64,000 bases of DNA. Origin: Roseateles puraquae. GTDB lineage: Bacteria > Pseudomonadota > Gammaproteobacteria > Burkholderiales > Burkholderiaceae_C. The DNA lies in NCBI RefSeq assembly GCF_002205845.1, contig NZ_NISI01000002.1, positions 434,001-498,000 on the forward strand, read 5' to 3'. Shown here in pieces: positions 57,668 through 64,000 of the stretch. The translations under genes were made by a program, and so were the position numbers. The notes beneath the pieces were generated by a model. That model was not told the origin of the DNA, did no database searches, and saw only the letters and a list, made by a program, of their open reading frames with translations. Numbering within the stretch: the first letter of the stretch is position 1; the number at the start of each line of letters is the position of its first letter.

Positions 57668-59053
57668 TCAGCCTTGCGCGGGCACGCTGCCACCCAGGCG
57701 ATACCAGTCCAGTCGGCGCGTGAGGGTCATCACGACTGCCAGCACCGTGAACAGCAGCACGGCGCCGATCACCAGGGCCGTCTGCTCGCGGCTGAGCAGC
57801 ACGTACAGCGCACCGTACAGCAGCGCGATACCGCCGCCGAAGGCCGCGCCGCGCCACCAGCTGCCGAGCATCGCGGCGGCATAGGGCGTCAGCACGCCGG
57901 CCGCGGCCGCCGCGGCGATCACATAGGCCACCAGGAAGGGCAGGTGCTCCGACAGGCTCAGCAGCAGCAGGAAGAACAGGCTCAGCGCCATGCCCACGAA
58001 CAGGTACTGCACGGGGTGCACGCGCCGTCCCGTCAGCAGCTCGGTCAGGCCCACGGTCAGGAAGGTCAGCGCGATGAACATCAGGCCGTACTTGATGGCG
58101 CGGTCGCTCATGACGTAGGGGTTCACGGGGTCGATCAGTTCGACGGCGAGAACGTCCATCGCTGGCTTACTCGCGGGCTTGGCCGCGGGGTGGTAGGCCG
58201 GGAGTGGGTCGCTGTCCAGTGCTTGCAGCGAGGGCAGCGGCCGGCCGGCCTTCATGTCGGCGACCGCGGTGCTGGCCAGTGACGACACCTGCCAGTCGGC
58301 CGAGAAGCCGCTCACGCCGACCTGGTGCTGCGTGGGCAGGAACTGGCCGAAGAAGCTGGGGTGCGGCCAGCTGGATTGCAGCGACACACGGGTGCTTTCC
58401 GCCGCCGGCACGAGGCCCAGCTTGCGGCTGCCCACCAGGGTCAGCTTGAGCGACAGCGCCAGCGGCGCGTCAAGGCGAACCCCGGGGAGTACGGCATGCA
58501 GGCCCGACGCATAGTCCGGGTGGAGACCGCCGGGCAAGACGGGAAGGGGCTGGCCGCTCACCACGGTTTCGGCGGCGCGGATGCCTCGCGTGTCGCTCAG
58601 CGCCACGAAGGCCACGACGGGTTCGCAGTCGACCTGGCCGTTGGCATGCTCCGCCTTGCCCTCCAGTGACGCCAGCTGCGGCCATTGCGCTTCCATGGTG
58701 AGCTGGCTGGCATAGGTGTTGACCTTGAACAGCCCGCGATGGCGGACTTCGGGGCTGATGCCGCCCGTCACCTGGAGCGTGCGCGGCGCCGCGAACAGCC
58801 AGAAGTCGCGGGTTTCGGTGGAGGTCTTCTTGTCTGGGCCGGGCACGGTCCAGGTCTCGCGGCAGTAGCGGGTCAGCATGGGGCCGGACAGGCTCTGCGG
58901 CCCGGCGAACGACTGCTCGACGTTCTCTGCCGCATCGCGCTGGCGGGACTGTCGCTCGCGGGCCAGGCCGCCAATCTCGGCGAGCACGTAGCACAGCAGC
59001 AGGGTGACGGCGGCCAGGATGGCCAGCTTGGTGAATGTGGGATTGAGCTTCAT
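57668..59053 (-). CDS. creD: inner-membrane protein CreD
   Basis: 461 aa, typical CreD layout: an N-terminal membrane segment (about 9-27), a large periplasmic domain with SLSGPMLTRYCRE near the start, and five closely spaced membrane segments at the C-terminus (about 315-440). CreD is induced by the CreBC system and affects envelope stability and beta-lactam or colicin tolerance. Last gene of the minus-strand run; 59 bp after creC. Confidence 0.88.
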   Translation of the reverse strand: MKLNPTFTKLAILAAVTLLLCYVLAEIGGLARERQSRQRDAAENVEQSFAGPQSLSGPMLTRYCRETWTVPGPDKKTSTETRDFWLFAAPRTLQVTGGISPEVRHRGLFKVNTYASQLTMEAQWPQLASLEGKAEHANGQVDCEPVVAFVALSDTRGIRAAETVVSGQPLPVLPGGLHPDYASGLHAVLPGVRLDAPLALSLKLTLVGSRKLGLVPAAESTRVSLQSSWPHPSFFGQFLPTQHQVGVSGFSADWQVSSLASTAVADMKAGRPLPSLQALDSDPLPAYHPAAKPASKPAMDVLAVELIDPVNPYVMSDRAIKYGLMFIALTFLTVGLTELLTGRRVHPVQYLFVGMALSLFFLLLLSLSEHLPFLVAYVIAAAAAAGVLTPYAAAMLGSWWRGAAFGGGIALLYGALYVLLSREQTALVIGAVLLFTVLAVVMTLTRRLDWYRLGGSVPAQG

Positions 59054-59112
59054 GCCGCCAGCATCGCCAGCGGCGGTGAGGGCATGACGAGCTGTGTGAA
59101 GCGGGCGTGAAG

Positions 59113-60537
59113 TCAGCGCGGCAGCACCAGCGTGACCCGCAGCCCCGGCTCGGCCGCCTCGAAGGCCAGGCGCCCGCCGTGCAGCTCCGCCACGCGCCGC
59201 GCGATGGCCAGGCCCAGGCCCGAGCCCTTCACGCGGCTGCCCGGCCGCGCGGTCGAGAAGAAGCGCTTACCGAGCTGGGCAAAGCCCGCCGCGGGCACGC
59301 CGGGGCCGTGGTCGCGCAGCGTCAACCGCGCCGAGGTGGCGGTCGTGCTGACTGCGAGTTCAAGCGTCGAGTTCTCCGGGGCGAAATCGATGGCATTGGC
59401 CAGCAGGTTGCCGAAGGCCAGCTCCAGCAGGGCTGGGTCGGCGTCCACCATGACCGCGTCTCGCTGCGTCCACACCACCTGCAGCCCGCGTTGTGCCAGC
59501 CGCGCCATCGGGTGGGCAAGCTGGGCATCGGCCCAGTCGGCCAGCGCGATGCGCTGGCGCTCCCCGAGGCCGACCTGTGCCTCCAGCTGCGACAGCGCCA
59601 GCACGCGCTCCACCAGGGTCTGCAGACGGGCGGTCTGATCCAGCACCTGGGCGGCGAAGCGCTGGCGGTCGGCCGGTGGCAGCTCGTCCTGCAGCAGCTC
59701 GCCACTGGCGCGCAGGGCCGCCAGCGGGCTCTTGAGTTCATGCGTCAGCGCGCGCACGTCATGCTCCAGCTGCTCCCGGCCTTCGAGCCGGCGGCGCATG
59801 TCGTCCATCGCGTGGGCCAGGTCACCGAGTTCGCCAGGCATGTCGGGCGGTGCGATGGCTTGGCCGGCCTGGGCTTGCTGGGCGTAGCGGCGCAGGCGCC
59901 GCACCGAAGCCACCAGCCACAGCGTGACCGCCACGCCCGTGGCCAGGCTCACGGCCAGCAGCAGCGCGCCAGCCCAGAACACCCGGCGCTCGGCCCGGTC
60001 GATGAAGCGCTGCACGCTGGCCACCGGCTTGGACACGCTCACCACGCCCACCGTGCGGCCGCCGTGCTGCACCGGCGCAGCCACCACCAGCACCGTGGTG
60101 CGGTCCTGCTCGGCCACCTGCGGGCTTGAGCGCGCACCGTACTCCCCGCGCAGGGTGCGGGCCACGTCGCGCCATTGCGAGTAGTCCTGCCCCACGGCGC
60201 TCGGCTCGCCCGAGTCCAGCAGCACGCGGCCCCGCGCATCCGTCACGACGATACGCAGGTCCAGCGTCTGCTTGCGCAGGCCCCAGATGACGGCATCCAC
60301 CGGCCGCTGACGATAGCGCTGCAGGGCCTGCGCCAGCGGTCCGTCGGTGCGTGGCCCGCCCTGGGCGAACTCCTGCACCGCGGTCTCGGCCAGCAGGTGC
60401 GCGGTGTCCACCATCAGGTCTTCCATCACCTCGCGCACGCTGGGCTTGACCTCCGCCAGGAAGACCTTGAGCAGCAGCACGGCCGACAGGCCGGCGATCA
60501 GGAAGAAGCCGAAGAAGACGCGCAGGCCGAGTCGCAT
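59113..60537 (-). CDS. creC: sensor histidine kinase CreC
   Basis: 474 aa. Two transmembrane segments (about 5-27 and 180-203) around a periplasmic sensing domain, a HAMP domain, HisKA with the characteristic ALTHELKSPLAALRASGELL (HELKSPL, as in CreC), and HATPase_c (GNLLANAIDFAP, DHGPGVPAAGF, KGSGLGLAIARRVAELHGG). CreC senses envelope or metabolic stress and phosphorylates CreB. In this genome a 136-bp gap with a large inverted repeat separates it from creB. Confidence 0.88.
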   Translation of the reverse strand: MRLGLRVFFGFFLIAGLSAVLLLKVFLAEVKPSVREVMEDLMVDTAHLLAETAVQEFAQGGPRTDGPLAQALQRYRQRPVDAVIWGLRKQTLDLRIVVTDARGRVLLDSGEPSAVGQDYSQWRDVARTLRGEYGARSSPQVAEQDRTTVLVVAAPVQHGGRTVGVVSVSKPVASVQRFIDRAERRVFWAGALLLAVSLATGVAVTLWLVASVRRLRRYAQQAQAGQAIAPPDMPGELGDLAHAMDDMRRRLEGREQLEHDVRALTHELKSPLAALRASGELLQDELPPADRQRFAAQVLDQTARLQTLVERVLALSQLEAQVGLGERQRIALADWADAQLAHPMARLAQRGLQVVWTQRDAVMVDADPALLELAFGNLLANAIDFAPENSTLELAVSTTATSARLTLRDHGPGVPAAGFAQLGKRFFSTARPGSRVKGSGLGLAIARRVAELHGGRLAFEAAEPGLRVTLVLPR

Positions 60538-60573
60538 GCGGTGACCTCAGCAAGCCCAGGAACAGCCAACACA

Positions 60574-60636
60574 GCCACAGAGGCACAGAGACACAGAGGA
60601 GCTGGTGATCTCTCTGTGACTCTGTGTCTCTGTGGC
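60574..60636. repeat. inverted repeat built of CACAGAG octamers between creB and creC
   Basis: Left arm 60574-60598 and right arm 60612-60636 are 25-nt arms that match at 23 positions, with a 13-nt loop. Each arm is three tandem octamers of the CACAGAG core: GCCACAGAG, GCACAGAG, ACACAGAG on the left, and the reverse complement type CTCTGTG(A/T/G) on the right. It forms a very stable hairpin in the only large gap of the cre operon. It resembles dispersed intergenic repeats with a CTCTGTG core in other proteobacteria (from memory). Confidence 0.8.
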
Positions 60637-60674
60637 CTTGTGCGTGTCCGTCAGCATGGCAGTGGCTTCATGGC

Positions 60675-61337
60675 TCACGGCTCCAGCGAGTACCCGAGCC
60701 CCCGATGCGTCTTGATCGGGTCACGCGCCGGGGCCGCCTCGCGCAGCTTGGCGCGCAAGGTCTTGATGTGGGTGTCCACCGTGCGGTCGGTGCTTTCGGC
60801 GCTGCTGCCCCAGACGGCGTCCAGCAGCGCGTCGCGGCTGTGGATGCGGCGCGGTGCGCGCAACAGGTGGGTCAGCAGGCCAAGTTCGAGCTTGGTGAGG
60901 TTCAGCGCCACGCCATCGAGCAGCACACGCGCGCCGTCCAGCACGAAGCCGGCGGGCGCGGCAGGTGCGGCCGCCTGGGCGCGCCGCAGCAGGGCGCGCA
61001 CCCGCGCCACCAGCTCACGGGGGCTGAAGGGCTTGGCCAGATAGTCGTCGGCGCCCAGTTCCAGGCCGAGCACGCGGTCCATCTCGTCGCTGCGGGCGCT
61101 CAGCACGATGACCGGCAGATGCCGCAGCGGCCCGGCCCGCAGCTCGCGGCAGAGGTCCAGGCCATGGCCGTCGGGCAGACCGATGTCCAGGATCAGCAGC
61201 TGCGGCGGCGGCGTGGCCTGCAGGCGTTCGCGGGCCTCGGAAAGCCAGCCGCGGTGCTCGACCTCGAAACCCTCGCGCCGCAGCGCGAAGACCACGGTGT
61301 CGGCGATGGCGGGGTCGTCTTCCAGCAGCAGGATCAT
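60675..61337 (-). CDS. creB: response regulator CreB
   Basis: 220-aa OmpR-family regulator. Receiver motifs: ILLLEDDPAIAD, phospho-Asp in LLILDIGLPDGHG, IVLSARSDEMDRV and Lys in YLAKPFSPREL. Winged helix at about 130-218 (LTKLELGLLTHLLRAP, STDRTVDTHIKTLRAKL). ATG 61337 overlaps the upstream nitronate monooxygenase stop (ATGA), so the cre genes are linked to that unit. Cognate kinase is creC. Confidence 0.9.
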   Translation of the reverse strand: MILLLEDDPAIADTVVFALRREGFEVEHRGWLSEARERLQATPPPQLLILDIGLPDGHGLDLCRELRAGPLRHLPVIVLSARSDEMDRVLGLELGADDYLAKPFSPRELVARVRALLRRAQAAAPAAPAGFVLDGARVLLDGVALNLTKLELGLLTHLLRAPRRIHSRDALLDAVWGSSAESTDRTVDTHIKTLRAKLREAAPARDPIKTHRGLGYSLEP

Positions 61338-62359
61338 GCGCGCCAGCTCCGGGCCAGGGCGGCCACCAGCGCGGCGGCCGAGCCCGGGTGGCGCTGCAGC
61401 GGCAGGGCCTGGCCCGCCCACAGGCTGATGAACTCGGCGCGCCCGGCCTTGGCTGCCGCCTGGCGCAGCGGGCGGCTGGCGGCATTGGGCTGCGGGAAGG
61501 CGGGCAGGGCGGTGCCCTCGAGCTCGCGCGTGACCCGGTTGGCCAGGCCCCGCGCCAGGCGGCCGGAGAAGGCGCGGGTCAGCGTGGAGTCGCTGTCTCG
61601 TGCATCCAGCAGTGCGGCCCGGTAGGCCGGCGACAGCGGGCACTCGTCCACGAGCAGGAAGGCCGTGCCTACGGTCACGGCGCTCGCGCCCAGGGCCTGC
61701 GCCGCGGCCACGCCACGGGCGTCGGCAATGCCACCGGCCGCGATGACGGGCACGTCGAGCGCGTCCACGAGTTGCGGCACCAGGGCCATCGTGCCGATGC
61801 CGGCGCCTTCGGCGCTGCCCAGGAAACCGCCGCGATGCCCCCCGGCCTCGAAGCCCTGGGCGATGACGCCGTCCACACCGCTGGCCTGCAGTGCCAGGCC
61901 CTCGCTGACCTGCGTGGCCGTGCCCAGCACGACCAGGCCTTGCGCCTTGACTGCCGCCACACGCGCCGCGCCGGGGTCGCCCATCACGAAGCTCAGCACG
62001 GCCGGTCGGGCGGCCACGGCGGCGGCAAGCTGGGCCTCGAAGTCTTCCTCGCACACTGCGGGCCGCACCGGGGCGGGCAGGCCCAGCTCCGCATGCCAGG
62101 GGGCCAGGAGGGCGAGGTAGGCGTCGATGGCCGCGTCGTCTCGCGTCCAGGCCTGTGGGCAGAAGAGGTTGATGCCGAAGGGGCGGTTGGTACGGGCGCG
62201 GATGTCAGCCGCGATCTCGGTGATGCGCGATGGCGCCAGGTAGGCGGCGCCGAGCTGCCCGAAGCCGCCGCCGGCGCTGACAGCGGCCACCAGCGCGGCG
62301 CTGGCCGCCTCACCGGCCATGGGCGCCATCCAGATCGGCGGCAGGCCGAACAGGCTCAT
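61334..62359 (-). CDS. nitronate monooxygenase/2-nitropropane dioxygenase family protein
   Basis: 341-aa FMN TIM-barrel. MAPMAGEAASAALVAAVSAG at the N-terminus, GTATQVSEGLALQASGVDGV and the FMN-loop EAGGHRGGFLG identify the family. It oxidises toxic nitronates such as propionate-3-nitronate. ATG 62359 overlaps the marC-like stop, and its own stop overlaps creB, so marC, NMO and creB are translationally linked. Confidence 0.87.
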   Translation of the reverse strand: MSLFGLPPIWMAPMAGEAASAALVAAVSAGGGFGQLGAAYLAPSRITEIAADIRARTNRPFGINLFCPQAWTRDDAAIDAYLALLAPWHAELGLPAPVRPAVCEEDFEAQLAAAVAARPAVLSFVMGDPGAARVAAVKAQGLVVLGTATQVSEGLALQASGVDGVIAQGFEAGGHRGGFLGSAEGAGIGTMALVPQLVDALDVPVIAAGGIADARGVAAAQALGASAVTVGTAFLLVDECPLSPAYRAALLDARDSDSTLTRAFSGRLARGLANRVTRELEGTALPAFPQPNAASRPLRQAAAKAGRAEFISLWAGQALPLQRHPGSAAALVAALARSWRA

Positions 62360-62997
62360 CCGACGGTGCGCGCCGCCAGCACGGGGAAGAGCTTGATCAG
62401 GCCGTCGGCCAACAGTTCCACCGCCAGCGCTGCGAGGATGAGGCCCATCAGCCGCGTCATGATGTTGATGCCGGTCTGGCCCAGCACCTTGGCGATGCGG
62501 CCCGAGGCCGAGAACACCACGAACGTCACCAGCGCCACCACCACGCCATAGCCGCACAGCACGGCCAGCTCCCACCAGACGCGGGTCTTGTCGGCGTAGA
62601 TCACCATGGTGGAGATGGTGGCCGGGCCGGTCAGCAGCGGAATGGCCAGCGGCACGACCGCGATGCTGGCGCCGGCGTCGGCCTTGCTGTTGCCCTCGCT
62701 CACGTCTTCCTTGCGGGCCTCGGCGGGCTGGGCGTTGAGCATCTGCAACGAGCTGATCAGCAGGAGGCAGCCGCCGCCCACCTGGAAGCTCGCCAGCGAG
62801 ATGCCGAAGAACTCGATGATCTTCAGGCCGAACAAGGCGCTCAGCGCAATGACGATGCCCGCTGTGCAGGCGCTCACCAGGATGGTCCTGCGCCGCTGCT
62901 GGCGGCTGAAGGCCGCGGTGAAGTGGATGAAGAAGGGCACCACGCCGACCGGATTGACGATGGCCAGCAGCGCAACGAGAGGCTTGTAGATGTCCAT
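62356..62997 (-). CDS. MarC-family inner-membrane protein
   Basis: 213 aa with about six membrane helices; VALLAIVNPVGVVPFFIHFT at the N-terminus and PLAIPLLTGPATISTMVIY in the middle are the family repeats. No transport activity is established for MarC proteins; they are often near redox or stress genes. ATG 62997 (MDIYKPLVALLA) was preferred over an upstream in-frame start that adds 14 non-conserved residues. It starts the run into NMO and creB. Confidence 0.87.
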   Translation of the reverse strand: MDIYKPLVALLAIVNPVGVVPFFIHFTAAFSRQQRRRTILVSACTAGIVIALSALFGLKIIEFFGISLASFQVGGGCLLLISSLQMLNAQPAEARKEDVSEGNSKADAGASIAVVPLAIPLLTGPATISTMVIYADKTRVWWELAVLCGYGVVVALVTFVVFSASGRIAKVLGQTGINIMTRLMGLILAALAVELLADGLIKLFPVLAARTVG

Positions 62998-63016
62998 GGG
63001 CGCGGATTGTGGCGGC

Positions 63017-63796
63017 TCAAGGCACCGCGTCAGCGGCAAGTTGGCACAGGTAGTCCAGGCCGACCGTGCCGCGCACGCCCCACCAGCTCAGCAGCTCGCC
63101 ATCCACGAGTTGCACACGCGCCCGTGGGCACAAGGCCTGCGCTTCGGCAAGGTGTGCGGGGCCGAAGCGATAGGGCTCGGAGCTCAGCAGCACACGGTCG
63201 ACATCGGCCAGCCAGTGCTCCTGGCCGGTCAGCGCCGGGTAACGGGCGGCGCCGTGCTCGCCCCCGACGACGTCGGGCCAGGTCTGCCAGCCGGCCTCGG
63301 CGAGCAGGGTGGCGATGTAGGTGTCGCGGGCGACCGTCATCCACGGTTCGCGCCAGATCAGGTAGAGCACCCGCTCAGCGCGTTGCGGTCGGCTGCGGCA
63401 GCGGGTGAGGGCGGCCTGGAAGTCAGCCGACAGCGCGGCGGCCCGGTCGTTCACACCAGGCACGTCGGCGAAGGCGGCGCGGAGCTGCTCGAACAGCGCC
63501 AGGTTGTCTTGCGGCCGGCAAGGGTGGGTGACGATGAGCTCCGGCACGAATTCGCGCAGCGCGTCAGCGGTCTCGCGCCGGTTCTCATCCACATTGAGGA
63601 TGACGTGCGTGGGCGCCAGCCGCCGCAGCTTGGAAAGATTCACGTCCTTGGTGCCGCCCACCTTGGGCACGGCGGCCACCTGCGCGGCCGGATGCACGCA
63701 GAAGCCCGTGCGGGCCACCAGCCAGGGGCCCAGGCCCAGGGCCACCAGCGTCTCGGTCGCGCTGGGTACCAGGCTCGCGATACGGGGCGTGTTCAC
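63017..63796 (-). CDS. BtuF-like cobalamin/heme-type substrate-binding protein
   Basis: 260 aa from GTG 63796, the periplasmic-binding-protein fold of the BtuF group: RIASLVPSATETLVALGLGP at the N-terminus, THVILNVDENRRETADAL, PCRPQDNLALFEQLRAAF and TYIATLLAEAGWQTWPDVVG. Unlike typical BtuF, no clear signal peptide or lipobox precedes the domain from the GTG, so it may be a cytosolic cobalamin-binding paralogue; the family is known for this. The GTG overlaps the TGA of the upstream membrane gene (GTGA), and the marC unit follows 19 bp later. Confidence 0.8.
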   Translation of the reverse strand: MNTPRIASLVPSATETLVALGLGPWLVARTGFCVHPAAQVAAVPKVGGTKDVNLSKLRRLAPTHVILNVDENRRETADALREFVPELIVTHPCRPQDNLALFEQLRAAFADVPGVNDRAAALSADFQAALTRCRSRPQRAERVLYLIWREPWMTVARDTYIATLLAEAGWQTWPDVVGGEHGAARYPALTGQEHWLADVDRVLLSSEPYRFGPAHLAEAQALCPRARVQLVDGELLSWWGVRGTVGLDYLCQLAADAVP

Positions 63797-64000
63797 TCGC
63801 GCTCGGTCGCGGCCAGGTAGACCGCACAGCAGCCGCGCAGCCACACCAGCGTCGGCAACACCAGGGCCAGCGCGAACACCACGCCGCCGCCGACCAGGGC
63901 CGCGGTGCCCAGCGCGCCGCCCTGCAGCGGCACGCCACTTGCGCCCAGGCCGCGCGGCCCCAGGCCCACCAGGCCGGCGAGCAGCTGGCCGGCCGGCAAC
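63793..64000 (-). CDS. C-terminal end of a membrane protein, truncated by the window
   Basis: About 68 C-terminal residues are visible. The sequence is Gly/Leu/Val-rich with at least one strong membrane segment (GGGVVFALALVLPTLVWLRG) and ends GCCAVYLAATERE. The rest is outside the right edge. It is translationally coupled to the BtuF-like gene (GTGA overlap), so it might be a transporter or cobalamin-related membrane protein; the tail matches nothing I can name. Confidence 0.6.
   Translation of the reverse strand, partial: LPAGQLLAGLVGLGPRGLGASGVPLQGGALGTAALVGGGVVFALALVLPTLVWLRGCCAVYLAATERE

Noticed and set aside
1..64000. Search for rRNA, tRNA, CRISPR arrays, insertion sequences and phage genes
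   Set aside because: No tRNA T-loop pattern, no regularly spaced direct repeats of CRISPR size and no transposase or integrase motif was noticed on either strand. tRNAscan-SE, Infernal and a transposase search would be needed to be certain.

Overview
The window is a dense, GC-rich (roughly 70 % by eye) chromosomal segment of a betaproteobacterium, most likely a Burkholderiales member of the Roseateles/Rubrivivax/Leptothrix type. The evidence is a canonical PEP-CTERM protein, a DUF3567-type protein, a ProQ-like protein with a long low-complexity tail, an AlgZ/AlgR-like two-component pair, a CreBCD system, and many ATGA start/stop overlaps. No rRNA, tRNA, CRISPR array, transposase or phage gene was recognised. 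No gap between genes exceeds about 280 bp. Most of it reads as core chromosome. The least typical stretch is about 40.6-41.5 kb: two orphan genes of visibly lower GC.

Layout. 0-2.35 kb: methylcrotonyl-CoA carboxylase beta subunit (cut by the left edge) divergent from a TetR regulator, with strong palindromes between them. 2.5-6.5 kb: a LysM/FecR surface protein coupled to a CHASE2 hybrid histidine kinase. 6.6-9.3 kb: a two-subunit molybdenum hydroxylase. 9.3-11.0 kb: HMA metal-binding protein, FMN reductase and pirin. 11.2-13.9 kb: LytS/AlgZ-like kinase, small membrane protein and LytTR regulator. 14.1-16.4 kb: ferredoxin-NADP reductase, SoxR, and a questin-oxidase-like gene whose 5' end carries a MerR-type operator. 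16.4-18.0 kb: XRE-cupin regulator with tandem operators and a double-GNAT protein. 18.1-23.5 kb: double AAA ATPase, DUF3567, DUF3108, a shrunken FAH-like protein and a nucleoside hydrolase. 23.6-27.2 kb: an NDP-forming acyl-CoA synthetase/GNAT fusion next to a histone-deacetylase-family protein. 27.4-33.3 kb: GAF-GGDEF cyclase, DUF4197, ProQ, M17 aminopeptidase, small proteins and a DTW protein. 33.3-37.0 kb: DsbD-like reductase, redoxin and an rRNA-methyltransferase-like gene. 37.3-40.5 kb: PEP-CTERM protein and a large PHP-type lipoprotein.

41.5-44.0 kb: a c-heme (DUF3365) membrane sensor in one operon with a Ser/Thr kinase. 44.1-48.6 kb: a ketosynthase-ACP-hydrolase trio divergent from an OmpR/HisKA two-component pair, with an 18-bp perfect palindrome between. 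48.6-53.1 kb: 2OG-Fe(II) oxygenase, secreted proteins, orphan ParA, lipoprotein and TetR. 53.1-57.7 kb: cyclophilin, ABM protein, an unusual B12-binding radical SAM protein and a GMC oxidoreductase. 57.7-63.0 kb: a minus-strand run marC-nitronate monooxygenase-creB-creC-creD, with a large repeat-built inverted repeat between creB and creC. 63.0-64.0 kb: a BtuF-like binding protein and the end of a membrane protein.

The most promising leads are the heme-sensor/Ser-Thr-kinase operon with its duplicated C-terminal module, the ketosynthase/ACP/Cys-hydrolase cassette with its palindrome, and the radical SAM protein with a CX4CX2C cluster motif.
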